Notes under the pieces: model-generated
What the model was told of the DNA's origin: nothing
Databases searched by the model: none
What the model saw: the letters and a program-made list of their open reading frames with translations, nothing else
Made by a program: the position numbers and the translations under genes
Assembly: GCA_017936685.1 (NCBI GenBank)
Contig: JAGBFA010000007.1
Span: forward strand, 124,001-188,000
From: Alistipes sp.
GTDB lineage: Bacteria; Bacteroidota; Bacteroidia; Bacteroidales; Rikenellaceae
DNA length: 64,000 nt
Direction of reading: 5' to 3'
Part shown: in pieces, positions 16,875-25,776 of the stretch
Layout: each line of letters starts with the position of its first letter
How positions within the stretch are numbered: position 1 is the stretch's first letter

Positions 16875-19217
16875 ATGAGAATTTTCAAACTATTGATTAT
16901 GTCCGCATTAATCACAACGACAGGTGTCGCGGCTGCGGCCGGCGGCCAGGGTCGCGTGGCAATCAAGCCCGATGCACGCATCGAGCGACAAGTCAAGAAG
17001 ATACTTTCGCGCATGACCCTCGAAGAGAAGGTCGGACAGATGGCCGAGATCGGCATCGACATGCTCGGCAACAGCACCAGCGGCGTGGCCGACGACAAGG
17101 CGTTCGTGCTCAACGGCGAGGCGTTGGAGGCGTTGGCCTCGAAATTCAAGTTCGGCTCGGTGCTCAACGCCCCGGGCAAGGCTCTGCCGGCCGAGCAGTG
17201 GAACAGCATCATCGAGAAGATCAACGAGGTCTCGATGAAGCACACCGGCCTGCCCACGCTCTACGGCATCGATGCCATACACGGTGCCACATACACCCAC
17301 CGCTCGCCTCTGTTCCCGCAGGAGATCAACGCAGCGGCCTCGTTCAACCGCGAGATGGTGCGCCGCATGGCCGAGCTGACGGCCTACGAGGTGCGCGCAA
17401 GCAACATACCGTGGACCTACTCGCCCACGATGGATCTCGGACGCAAGGCCTCGTGGCCGCGCGTATGGGAGAGCTTCGGCGAAGATGCCTACCTCTCGGC
17501 CGAGATGGCTCGCCAGATGGTGCTGGGCTATCAGGGCGACGACCCCAACCACATCGATGCCCGTCACATAGCCTCGTGCCCCAAGCACTTCATGGCCTAC
17601 GGCATGACCAATTCGGGTCAGGACCGCACGCCGGCCTACGTCTCGCTGAGCGAGCTGCGCGAAAAGCATTTCGCTCCGTTCAAGGCCGCCATCGAGGCCG
17701 GTGCGCTGTCGGTAATGGTCAACTCGGCCTCGGTCAACGGCATACCCACCCACGCCGACCGCGAGCTGCTGACAGGCTGGCTGAAAGAGGGATTGGGCTG
17801 GGACGGCGTGATAGTCACCGACTGGGCTGACATCGTAAACCTCTACACGCGCGAGAAGATCGCCGTCGACTATAAGGACGCCATACGTCAGTCGATCAAC
17901 GCCGGTGTCGACATGTCGATGATACCCTACGACGTGAATTTCTGCCCACTGCTCGTCGAGCTTGTCAAGGAGGGCAAGGTGTCGCAGGAGCGCATCGACG
18001 ATGCCGCAGCGCGCATCATACGCATGAAGCTGCGTCTGGGACTGATCGATACGCCCAACACCTACGTCAAGGACTACCCCGAGTTCCAGGGCGAGACCAT
18101 ACGCCGCGCCTGCTACGAGGCTGCGTGCGAGTCGATCACGCTGCTCAAAAACGAGGATTCGCTGCTGCCTCTCACGACCGATCGCAAGATCCTCGTGGCC
18201 GGTCCCAATGCCGACCTGATGCGTCCGCTGTGCGGAGGTTGGAGCTACTCTTGGCAGGGCGACATAGTCGATAAGGTGCTGCCCGACGGCGTGACGATCC
18301 TCGATGCCATGCGCAGCCGCGGCGGCGACAACATCGTCTACGCGGCAGGCGTGGAGTACGACCCCGCAGGCAAATACTACGACGAGAAGAACATCGACAT
18401 AGAGGCCGCCGTGCGTGCCGCCGCCGATGTCGACTGCATCGTGCTGTGTCTGGGCGAGAACTCCTACTGCGAGACCCCGGGCAACCTCACCGAGATGGCC
18501 ATATCGCCCAATCAGCGCGCTCTGGCCGAGGCTCTGGCCGCAACGGGCAAGCCCGTGGTGCTGGTGCTCAACGAGGGACGCGCACGAATTATAGAGCCCT
18601 TCGCCGACCGCATGCAGGCCGTGCTGCACACCTACCTGCCCGGCACCGAGGGCGGCAAGGCCATAGCCGACATTATCTACGGCGAGGTCAACCCCTCGGG
18701 CAAACTGCCCTACACCTATCCCAAATACTCCAACTCGATGACCACCTACGACCATAAGGTCTCGGAGAGCGTCGGCACGATGGAGGGAGCCTACGACTAC
18801 AACGCCGTGGTGGCCGCACAGTGGGCCTTCGGCTACGGTCTGTCGTACACGACATTCGAATACAGCGATCTGAGGATAGAGTCGGGACGCGACTTCAAGG
18901 CGGGCGATGAGATACGCATCGGCATAACGGTGAAGAACACCGGCTCGCGCACGGGCAAGGAGAGCGTGCTGCTCTTCATCAACGACGACGTAGCCTCGGT
19001 GGTTCCCGACGCACGCCGCCTGCGCGACTTCTGCAAGATAGAGCTTGCGCCGGGCGAGAGCCGCCGCGTTGTGTTCACCCTGCCGGCCGAGCGTCTGGCA
19101 ATGGTGGGACGCGATGCACGCTGGTATCTCGAACAGGGCACCTACACCGTACAGTGCGGCTCGCTTGTCGAGAAGCTCAACTGCACGGAAGATGCCGCAC
19201 TGGGCGACAACATCTGA
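16875..19217 (+). CDS. Glycoside hydrolase family 3 beta-glucosidase-type enzyme
   Basis: A 780-residue periplasmic enzyme with signal peptide (cleavage near AAA-GGQ). N-terminal TIM barrel begins ILSRMTLEEKVGQMAEI; the nucleophile is D316 in GVIVTDWADI. The C-terminal domain has LKNEDSLLPL, GENSYCETPGNLTEM and PYTYPKYSNS, and a final fibronectin-like domain starts around 660 (FGYGLSYTTFEYSDL). This is the BglX layout and length. It would hydrolyse terminal beta-linked glucose or xylose from oligosaccharides. First of three genes with an esterase and a GH2 enzyme, so it acts in degradation of a decorated glycan. Confidence 0.9.
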   Translation: MRIFKLLIMSALITTTGVAAAAGGQGRVAIKPDARIERQVKKILSRMTLEEKVGQMAEIGIDMLGNSTSGVADDKAFVLNGEALEALASKFKFGSVLNAPGKALPAEQWNSIIEKINEVSMKHTGLPTLYGIDAIHGATYTHRSPLFPQEINAAASFNREMVRRMAELTAYEVRASNIPWTYSPTMDLGRKASWPRVWESFGEDAYLSAEMARQMVLGYQGDDPNHIDARHIASCPKHFMAYGMTNSGQDRTPAYVSLSELREKHFAPFKAAIEAGALSVMVNSASVNGIPTHADRELLTGWLKEGLGWDGVIVTDWADIVNLYTREKIAVDYKDAIRQSINAGVDMSMIPYDVNFCPLLVELVKEGKVSQERIDDAAARIIRMKLRLGLIDTPNTYVKDYPEFQGETIRRACYEAACESITLLKNEDSLLPLTTDRKILVAGPNADLMRPLCGGWSYSWQGDIVDKVLPDGVTILDAMRSRGGDNIVYAAGVEYDPAGKYYDEKNIDIEAAVRAAADVDCIVLCLGENSYCETPGNLTEMAISPNQRALAEALAATGKPVVLVLNEGRARIIEPFADRMQAVLHTYLPGTEGGKAIADIIYGEVNPSGKLPYTYPKYSNSMTTYDHKVSESVGTMEGAYDYNAVVAAQWAFGYGLSYTTFEYSDLRIESGRDFKAGDEIRIGITVKNTGSRTGKESVLLFINDDVASVVPDARRLRDFCKIELAPGESRRVVFTLPAERLAMVGRDARWYLEQGTYTVQCGSLVEKLNCTEDAALGDNI

Positions 19218-19230
19218 CAGGCCGCCGAGC

Positions 19231-20676
19231 ATGAAACATTTTTCGATCATAATCGCTGCTCTGCTCTTCTCGGCCGGCATAGTCCGCGCCGAGGTGCGCC
19301 TGCCGCATATCTTCGGCAGCGGCATGGTGCTCGAACAGCAGAGCAGCATACGGCTGCACGGGTGGAGCGACCGCCCGGGCGGCAGACTCCGGCTGACCGC
19401 CTCGTGGGGCGAGCACCGCACTGCGCGCATAGCCGACGACGGCTCGTGGGAGATCGTCATCGAGACTCCCGCGGCCTCGTTCGAGCCGCAGACGCTCACC
19501 CTCGACGACGGCTCGCGCCTCCGGCTTACCGATATTCTCATCGGCACGGTGTGGCTCTGCTCGGGTCAGTCCAACATGGAGATGCCCGTAAAGGGCTTCT
19601 GGGGCTGCCCCGTGGAGGGTGCCTCCGATGTCGTGCTCGCCGCACCCAACACGGCACTGCGTTACTTCAAGGTGCCGCGCGCGGCCGCCGAGGAGCCCGC
19701 CGGCGACACTCGCGGCGGAGCGTGGCAGAGTGCCTCGCCGCGTAGCGTGGCCGAGTGGAGTGCCGTGGGCTACTTCTTCGGCGCGACGCTGCAACGCACC
19801 TTGGGCATACCCGTGGGCATCGTCGACAGCTCGTGGGGAGGTACCTGCATAGAGTCGTGGATACCCCTCTCTCGGCAGCAGCGTTTCACCGACTACGACC
19901 TGCGGGCCGAGGGTACGCTCGACCTGCCCGAGGGCGAGAACTACTCGCGCGCAGCCTCGCTCTACGACGGCATGATACACCCCTTGCAGGGCTTTTCGTT
20001 CAAGGGCGTGGCGTGGTATCAGGGCTGCTCCAACACCGACCGCCCGACGACCTACGCCGACAAGCTCGCCACGCTGATCGAGAGCTGGCGCGAGATGTTC
20101 GGCCGCAAGCTGCCGTTCTTCTATGTGGAGATAGCACCCTACGACTACGGCGGCGGCGAAGCCCCCGACAGCTACCCGGGCAGCGGCGCACTGCTGCGCG
20201 AACAGCAGCAGGCCGTCATGTCGATGGTCGAGGGCACGGGCATGGTCTCGACCAACGATCTCGTGTACGACTGGGAGCGCGGACAGATACACCCGCGCCG
20301 CAAGCGCGAGGTGGGCGAACGTCTGGCACTGTGGGCATTGCGCGAATACGGCTATAAGACCCACGCGCTCGGACTCGTGTTCGACCGCGCCGAGCGCGAA
20401 GGACGCGCCATGCGCGTATATTATAAAAACGCCGACGACCGTCTATCGCTCGAAGGCCAGATACGTGGATTCGAGGTGTGCGGCACCGACGGCCGCTTCT
20501 ACAAGGCCCAGGCGCGGCGCGACGATTTTAACTCTCAGACGCTTACCGTCTGGGCAGACGAAGTCGAAGAGCCCGTGGCCGTGCGCTACTGCTTCCGCAA
20601 CTTCTCACCGGGTAACGTGCGCGACAACTATGGTCTGCCGGCACTGCCGTTCCGCAGCGACCGGCCGCAGCGATAA
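19231..20676 (+). CDS. Sialate O-acetylesterase-like (SASA) carbohydrate esterase
   Basis: A 481-residue secreted SGNH-type esterase. The start at 19231 (MKHFSIIIAALLFSAGIVRA) is 13 nt after the GH3 stop and gives a signal peptide; the frame is open further upstream without one. SGQSNMEMP places the nucleophile at S114; other block residues are VGIVDSSWGGTCIESW, GVAWYQGCSN and, near the C-terminus, GQIHPRRK with the catalytic His. Such enzymes remove O-acetyl groups from sialic acid or plant/host glycans; the actual target is unknown. Middle gene of the GH3-esterase-GH2 operon, consistent with deacetylation before glycosidase attack. Confidence 0.85.
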   Translation: MKHFSIIIAALLFSAGIVRAEVRLPHIFGSGMVLEQQSSIRLHGWSDRPGGRLRLTASWGEHRTARIADDGSWEIVIETPAASFEPQTLTLDDGSRLRLTDILIGTVWLCSGQSNMEMPVKGFWGCPVEGASDVVLAAPNTALRYFKVPRAAAEEPAGDTRGGAWQSASPRSVAEWSAVGYFFGATLQRTLGIPVGIVDSSWGGTCIESWIPLSRQQRFTDYDLRAEGTLDLPEGENYSRAASLYDGMIHPLQGFSFKGVAWYQGCSNTDRPTTYADKLATLIESWREMFGRKLPFFYVEIAPYDYGGGEAPDSYPGSGALLREQQQAVMSMVEGTGMVSTNDLVYDWERGQIHPRRKREVGERLALWALREYGYKTHALGLVFDRAEREGRAMRVYYKNADDRLSLEGQIRGFEVCGTDGRFYKAQARRDDFNSQTLTVWADEVEEPVAVRYCFRNFSPGNVRDNYGLPALPFRSDRPQR

Positions 20677-20699
20677 CCGATAAATCAAACCGATAACCG

Positions 20700-23210
20700 A
20701 TGAAAAAACTGCTTTTACCCATATTGGCACTGCTCGCGGCCGTAGGCTGCCAGACGGAGCAATCGCCGCGCACGGTGGAGGATTTCAACTTCAACTGGCG
20801 TTTTCAGCTCGGCGACAGCGAGGAGTTCGCCCTGCCCGAGTACGACGATACACACTGGCGCGAACTGCATCTGCCCCACGATTGGAGCATCGAGGGCGAG
20901 TTCAGCAAGGACAACCCCTCGACACCCTCGGGCGGCGCGCTGCCGGGCGGCATAGGCTGGTACCGCAAGCACTTCCCCACGCCCGACGACATCGACGGCC
21001 ACCGCGTCAACGTCGAGTTCGACGGCATATTCATGAACGGCACGGTCTACGTCAACGGCCACGAGGCGGGCTACCGCCCCTACGGCTACACGTCGCTCTC
21101 TTACGACATCACGCCCTACCTCAACCCTGCGGGCGAGATGAACGTGATAGCCGTCAGGTGCGACAACTCCGAGCAGCCCAACTCGCGCTGGTATGCCGGC
21201 TGCGGCATCTACCGCAACGTGCGGTTGGTCACCACGAGCGACATCTTCGTCGAGTACAGCGGCACCTGTGTCACCACGCCCGAGGTGAGCGACAAATCGG
21301 CCACCGTGCACACCGTAGTGACCGTCACCAACCGAAGCGGCGAGGATCTCACCATAAAGATCATAAACCGCGTCACGGGCGACGACGGCAAGCAGTCGCG
21401 CAAGGAGCACCGCACCCTGCGCATACCGGCATCGGAGAGCGTCGAGGTGGAGATGGACATACTCGTCTCGTCGCCCCACCGCTGGGACATCGACGACCCG
21501 TATATGTACACGCTCACCACCACGCTGCAATATCGCGGACGCACGCTCGACGAGTATGTAACGCCCTTCGGCATACGCACGTTCTCGTTCGACGCCGACA
21601 GCGGTTTCAGCCTCAACGGCCGACAGATGAAGATCAAGGGCGTGTGTCTGCACCACGACATGGGTGCGTTGGGCACGGCCGTGCACCGTCGCGCACTGGA
21701 ACGTCAGTTGGAGATACTGCGCTCCTACGGCTGCAACGCCATACGCACCTCGCACAACCCGCCGGCACCCGAGCTGCTCGACCTGTGCGACCGCATGGGC
21801 TTTCTGGTGATGGACGAGGCCTTCGACATGTGGCGACGCGCCAAGACACGATACGACTACGCCCGCTTCTTCGACGAGTGGCACGAGCGCGATCTGACCG
21901 ACTTCGTCAAGCGTGACCGCAACCACCCCTCGATCATCATGTGGAGCGTGGGCAACGAGATACTCGAACAGTGGGACGATCTGAGCGAGGAGTTCGGCGA
22001 CCTGCCGGCCGAGCAGCAGAACCTGCTGCTTAATTTCCTCGGCAACGATTCGTCGACCGAGGGCGATGCCGAGGTCAACCAGAACGTGCTGATGACGCGC
22101 CACATAGTCGACGTGCTCAAATCGCTCGACCCCACGCGTCCCATCACGGCCGGCTGCAACGAGACGCGCCCGATGAACAACCTGCTGCGCTCGGGTGCGC
22201 TCGACATAGTGGGCTTCAACTACCACGAGCAGGACTACGACTCGGTACGCGTGTGGTACCCGGGCAAGCCATTCATCGGCTCGGAGACCGCCTCGGCACT
22301 CAACAGCCGCGGATTCTACCTGCACCCGTCGTCGCAGCTGCACGTGGTGCCCGAGCGTTGGGATCTGCCCTACGACACCGATCATCACCAGTGCTCGGCC
22401 TACGACCACTCGCGCGCACCGTGGGCCACGCTGCACGAGGCGGCATGGATAGCCGTGCGCGACCGCGACTATGCGGCGGGCACATTCGTCTGGACGGGCT
22501 TCGACTACATAGGCGAGCCTACGCCCTACTCGTGGCCGTCGCGCTCGTCGTACTTCGGCATCGTCGATCTGTGCGGCTTCCCCAAAGACTGCTACTATAT
22601 GTACCGCGCGGAGTGGACCGACGAGCCTACGCTGCATCTGTTCCCCCACTGGAACTGGTCTGAGGGCGACAGAATCGACATGTGGGCATACTACAACACG
22701 GCCGACGAGGTGGAGCTTCTCGTCAACGGACGCTCGTTAGGACGCAGCCGCAAGACGGACGAGCGTCTGCACGCCCTGTGGGAGGGAGTGGAGTTCGAGC
22801 CGGGCGAGATCACGGCCATAGCCTACAAAGAGGGCGAGGAGATCATGCGCCACACGCGCCGCACGGCTTCGGAGCCGACGGCCGTGACGCTGACGGCCGA
22901 CCGCACGCAGATCGCGGCCGACGGCTACGACCTGAGCTACATCACCGTCGATGCCGTCGATGCCGAGGGCAACTTCATGCCGACGGCCATGAACCAATTA
23001 CGCTTCCGCATCGAAGGCGAGGGCGAGTTAGTCGGTGTCGACAACGGCAATGCCGCAGGCACGGAGTGCCTCAAAGGCAGCAGCATAAAGCTCTTCAACG
23101 GCAAGGCGTTGGCCATCGTGCGTTCGCTGCGCGGACACACGGGCACCATCACCCTGCATGTCGAGGGCGACGGCCTGCAACCGGCCGAGATCACCGTCGA
23201 GGCGATCTGA
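20700..23210 (+). CDS. Glycoside hydrolase family 2 beta-galactosidase-type lipoprotein
   Basis: An 836-residue enzyme with lipobox AVGC (C17), so probably lipid-anchored. Sugar-binding jelly roll starts FNFNWRFQLGD and HLPHDWSIEGEF; then the immunoglobulin-like domain, then the TIM barrel with KGVCLHHDMGALG, AIRTSHNPPAPELLDLCDRM and SVGNE (acid/base E420), GSETAS (nucleophile E529). The C-terminal 250 residues hold DUF4982-like and invasin-like beta domains (ADRTQIAADGYDLSYITVDA). This architecture is typical of Bacteroidetes GH2 beta-galactosidases. Last gene of the operon, followed by a perfect 15-bp terminator stem. Confidence 0.9.
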   Translation: MKKLLLPILALLAAVGCQTEQSPRTVEDFNFNWRFQLGDSEEFALPEYDDTHWRELHLPHDWSIEGEFSKDNPSTPSGGALPGGIGWYRKHFPTPDDIDGHRVNVEFDGIFMNGTVYVNGHEAGYRPYGYTSLSYDITPYLNPAGEMNVIAVRCDNSEQPNSRWYAGCGIYRNVRLVTTSDIFVEYSGTCVTTPEVSDKSATVHTVVTVTNRSGEDLTIKIINRVTGDDGKQSRKEHRTLRIPASESVEVEMDILVSSPHRWDIDDPYMYTLTTTLQYRGRTLDEYVTPFGIRTFSFDADSGFSLNGRQMKIKGVCLHHDMGALGTAVHRRALERQLEILRSYGCNAIRTSHNPPAPELLDLCDRMGFLVMDEAFDMWRRAKTRYDYARFFDEWHERDLTDFVKRDRNHPSIIMWSVGNEILEQWDDLSEEFGDLPAEQQNLLLNFLGNDSSTEGDAEVNQNVLMTRHIVDVLKSLDPTRPITAGCNETRPMNNLLRSGALDIVGFNYHEQDYDSVRVWYPGKPFIGSETASALNSRGFYLHPSSQLHVVPERWDLPYDTDHHQCSAYDHSRAPWATLHEAAWIAVRDRDYAAGTFVWTGFDYIGEPTPYSWPSRSSYFGIVDLCGFPKDCYYMYRAEWTDEPTLHLFPHWNWSEGDRIDMWAYYNTADEVELLVNGRSLGRSRKTDERLHALWEGVEFEPGEITAIAYKEGEEIMRHTRRTASEPTAVTLTADRTQIAADGYDLSYITVDAVDAEGNFMPTAMNQLRFRIEGEGELVGVDNGNAAGTECLKGSSIKLFNGKALAIVRSLRGHTGTITLHVEGDGLQPAEITVEAI

Positions 23211-23227
23211 CGACATACGGCTTAAAA

Positions 23228-23266
23228 CGACATAGGCGGGACAGACAGACCGTCCCGCCTATGTCG
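23228..23266 (+). terminator. Terminator after GH2 / shared with peroxiredoxin
   Basis: Perfect 15-bp inverted repeat (23228-23242 with 23252-23266) between the GH2 stop and the convergent peroxiredoxin stop at 23282; can serve both strands. Confidence 0.8.
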
Positions 23267-23281
23267 TTCGATGAGCAAGGG

Positions 23282-23995
23282 CTACTTATTGGTATACAGC
23301 TTGGCCTCTACCTCCTCCTTTGGCAGCGGCCTGACGCAGTAAAACCAGTCGTAACACTTCATGCCAGAGGACGCGTCGTGCATGGCCTTGTCGGCATCAT
23401 CAGCATTGGCAGCAGCCGGCACGACGATGTCGTCGCCGGGGCACCAGTCGGCAGGCAGGGCTATGTGGAAGTTGTCGATGGTCTGCAACCCCACCAGTAC
23501 GCGCTTTATCTCGTCGAAGTTGCGCCCCAATGCCAGCGGATAGTAGATGATGGCACGTATCGTGTCGGCCGGATCGATGAAGAATACGGCACGCACGGCC
23601 GCCGTCGAACTGGCACCGGGCTGTATCATGCCGTACTTGCGGGCTATCTCCATAGTGGGATCGGCCACCAACGGGAAACGTATATCCACGTTTTTCAACC
23701 CCTTGAACTCTATCTTGTCACGGATCGCGCGCAGCCAGGCTATGTGGCTGTTGAGCGCGCCGACCGACAACCCCACCAAACGGCAGTTCAGCGCGGCGAA
23801 CTCCTGCTGCATGTGACCGAACATCACGAACTCGGTGGTGCATATCGGAGTGAAATCGGACGGGTGGCTGAACAGAATCTTCCAACACCCCTTGCAGTCG
23901 GCCGGAAAATCGATCTCGCCCTGCGTCGTCACAGCCTTGAACGACGGAGCCTTGTCGCCTATGCGCGGCATAGAATAGTCTTTTTCGGTATCCAT
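23282..23995 (-). CDS. Peroxiredoxin of the Prx6 (1-Cys) type
   Basis: A 237-residue thiol peroxidase of the AhpC/TSA family. HPSDFTPICTTEF contains the PxxxT..C peroxidatic site; the GLSVGALNSHIAWLRAI segment, RFPLVADP and AVFFIDP, and the long C-terminal extension with GRNFDEIKRVLVGLQ are characteristic of the Prx6 group. Additional cysteines near the end (GMKCYDWFYC, and ADWCPGDD) are typical of archaeal/anaerobe members and may act in resolving. Reduces peroxides in the cytoplasm, a useful defence in an anaerobe. Monocistronic. Confidence 0.9.
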   Translation of the reverse strand: MDTEKDYSMPRIGDKAPSFKAVTTQGEIDFPADCKGCWKILFSHPSDFTPICTTEFVMFGHMQQEFAALNCRLVGLSVGALNSHIAWLRAIRDKIEFKGLKNVDIRFPLVADPTMEIARKYGMIQPGASSTAAVRAVFFIDPADTIRAIIYYPLALGRNFDEIKRVLVGLQTIDNFHIALPADWCPGDDIVVPAAANADDADKAMHDASSGMKCYDWFYCVRPLPKEEVEAKLYTNK

Positions 23996-24074
23996 ATCGA
24001 ATCGGTTTTATACGAACACACGCAATGCAAAATCGATGCAGAACCTGATCCATGCGGAGCGTCTATCGTTGGTT

Positions 24075-24288
24075 TGTCATTCCGAACGCACGTGAGGAAT
24101 CTGTGGACGACAAAACCGACATGTCACTCCGAGGGAGGGCAACGCCCGACCGTGGGAGTCCCGCCGTCCGAAATACACCCGACTACCCCAAAGAGAGATT
24201 CTCACGTCGCGGCAAATTGCCGCTCCTCAGAATGACAGGACGGTGGGAATAGTCGCGCACAGATTCTTCGCTTACGCTCAGAATGACA
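24075..24288. repeat. Family A/B intergenic repeats, cluster 2
   Basis: In order: B unit (24075-24111, plus), A unit (24122-24160, plus; hairpin GGGC-AAC-GCCC), A unit (24195-24237, minus; hairpin GCGGCA-ATT-TGCCGC in the minus reading), B unit (24251-24288, minus). Located in the 577-nt gap between the peroxiredoxin and frr, directly beside the family C elements. Confidence 0.8.
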
Positions 24289-24319
24289 GCGTGGGAATAG
24301 CTGCCAAAGCACTATGCGC

Positions 24320-24440
24320 CTCTTTTTCATCAAAATGCCGCAGATGCGACTCTCCGACAGAGCGAGACGATGGGCTGTACTGGCGTACTGCCCATTGTCA
24401 AGCGACGAGGAGCGGAAGCAGATGCGGTGTTTTCATGGAA
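24320..24440. repeat. Family C structured element, copy C1
   Basis: Outer arms AAAATGCCGCA (24332-24342) and TGCGGTGTTTT (24423-24433) pair over 11 positions with two G-T wobbles. Inside are a small hairpin CTCT/AGAG and an inner stem (24366-24375 with 24390-24399) topped by GTAC/GTAC. A conserved GGAGCGGAAGCA stretch separates inner and outer right arms. Confidence 0.75.
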
Positions 24441-24448
24441 AAGAACCA

Positions 24449-24572
24449 ATTTTTCGTCAAAAGCGGTTAGTTGCAACGCGCAACGAAAATTGCCAGGATA
24501 GGCTGTACTTGACGTACTGCCTATTCTGGCAATTGAGCGAGCGGAAGCAAATGGCCGCTTTTCACAAAAAAT
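24449..24572. repeat. Family C structured element, copy C2
   Basis: Terminal arms TTTTTCGTCAAAAGCGG and CCGCTTTTCACAAAAAA. Inside: hairpin GTTGC/GCAAC, then a 15-16 bp inner stem (24488-24503 with 24519-24534) topped by GTAC-TTGAC-GTAC, then the conserved GAGCGAGCGGAAGCA. The right end abuts the frr stop codon at 24573-24575. Confidence 0.8.
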
Positions 24573-25130
24573 TTATACCGTCATAACCTCCTTCTCCTTC
24601 TTCTCCACTGCCGCATCGACCAGCTTGGAGAACTTCTCCAACAGCTTCTGAGTCTGAGCCTCGCCGTCCTTGGACTCGTCCTCGGACATGCCCTCCTTCT
24701 GAGCCTTCTTGAAAGCCTCGACAGCATCGCGGCGGGCGTTGCGCAGACTTATGCGGGCGGTCTCGGCCTCGCCGCGAACAGACTTCACGATCTCGCGACG
24801 ACGATCCTCGGTAAGAGGCGGTATCGACAGACGGATCTGCTCGCCGTTGTTAGAGGGTGTAAGGCCTATGTTGGAGTCGATGATGGCCTTCTCGATGAGA
24901 CGTATCATATTCTTGTCCCACGGCTGTATGAGCACGGTCTTGGCATCGGGCACGGTGACGCTCGCCACACCCGATACGGGTGTCTGAGAGCCGTAATAGT
25001 CGACGAACACGCCGTTGAGCACGTTGACCGACGCTTTGCCGGCACGAATGTTAAGCAACTCCTCGTCGAGGTGATCGAGCGCACGCTGCATGCGGTCGGT
25101 TGCATCGTTCAAAATGGTCTTAGTATCCAT
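24573..25130 (-). CDS. frr: Ribosome recycling factor
   Basis: A 185-residue protein, standard length for RRF, which with EF-G dissociates post-termination ribosomes. Diagnostic segments: LDEELLNIRAGKASVNVL, YYGSQTPVSGVASVTVPDAKTV, QPWDKNMIRLIEKAI, SNIGLTPSNNGEQIRLSIPPLTEDRR. The central insertion KKAQKEGMSEDESKDGEAQ is normal. Lies downstream of tlpA-like and pyrH genes; pyrH-frr proximity is a widely conserved arrangement. A family C repeat begins immediately after its stop codon. Confidence 0.97.
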   Translation of the reverse strand: MDTKTILNDATDRMQRALDHLDEELLNIRAGKASVNVLNGVFVDYYGSQTPVSGVASVTVPDAKTVLIQPWDKNMIRLIEKAIIDSNIGLTPSNNGEQIRLSIPPLTEDRRREIVKSVRGEAETARISLRNARRDAVEAFKKAQKEGMSEDESKDGEAQTQKLLEKFSKLVDAAVEKKEKEVMTV

Positions 25131-25160
25131 AACACATCTTTCCGTTTATATTGTTTTCGA

Positions 25161-25763
25161 TTATTTCAGAGCCTCCGCTATGTTGGCTATCAACTCCTTG
25201 AAGTCGGCTTCGTCGTAACCTACCGATACGTAGAGCACACGGCCGTCGGCACCTATGAGGAAGTTGCGCGGAATGTAGTTGGTGGCATACTTGCCGAAGA
25301 TCTCCTGTGCGGGGTCGAGCGCGACGGGGAACTTGTAGCCCGTATTGGCGATGAAACGCTCCACGGTCTTGCGCTGCTCACCGCGCGACACGGGTAGAAA
25401 AACGAAGGGTTTGTCCTTGAAGCGGTCGATGATCTCCTTCTGCACATGCGACAGCTCCTCGCGGCAGGGAGGGCACCACGTAGCCCAGAAGTTGAGCAGT
25501 ACGACTTTGCCGCGGAGCGACGAGAGCGTCACGTGCTCGCCCGAGAGCATCTCCACACGGAAGTCGGGAGCCATGTCGCCGCCGCGCACCAACGTCGACT
25601 CGACGATGGCACGGTCCATCTGTGCGTCGGGAGTCTGCGAAGAGGTTGCGGCCGACGCAGGCGTAGGCCACCAGATGATAAGAATAACGATCGCTATGAG
25701 CACGGCAAGCATCAAGAGCAGTTGCAGCGTGCTGCCGCGTTTACGGCGGGTACGAATAGCCAT
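25161..25763 (-). CDS. TlpA/ResA-like membrane-anchored thioredoxin
   Basis: About 200 residues starting at MAIRTRRKRGSTLQLLLMLA; an in-frame ATG 27 nt upstream would overlap the pyrH stop and is less likely. A basic N-terminus precedes one membrane helix (about 11-34), then a periplasmic thioredoxin fold: GDMAPDFRVEMLSG, LLNFWATWCPPCREE (active-site WCPPC), NTGYKFPVALDP, IPRNFLIGADGRV. Such proteins reduce or oxidise disulfides in the periplasm, often for cytochrome c or lipoprotein maturation. Its position between pyrH and frr is unusual; likely just operon co-transcription. Confidence 0.88.
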   Translation of the reverse strand: MAIRTRRKRGSTLQLLLMLAVLIAIVILIIWWPTPASAATSSQTPDAQMDRAIVESTLVRGGDMAPDFRVEMLSGEHVTLSSLRGKVVLLNFWATWCPPCREELSHVQKEIIDRFKDKPFVFLPVSRGEQRKTVERFIANTGYKFPVALDPAQEIFGKYATNYIPRNFLIGADGRVLYVSVGYDEADFKELIANIAEALK

Positions 25764-25776
25764 AAGCTGTAAGGTT

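Noticed and set aside
24122..24288. Possible CRISPR array from the regularly recurring TGTCA...GTCTC units
   Set aside because: Unit spacing is irregular, orientations alternate, copies are spread over six loci, and no cas gene is present.
24243..24586. Short open frames inside the intergenic region before frr
   Set aside because: They run through family B and C repeats; coding content is explained by the repeats and no promoter or ribosome start fits.
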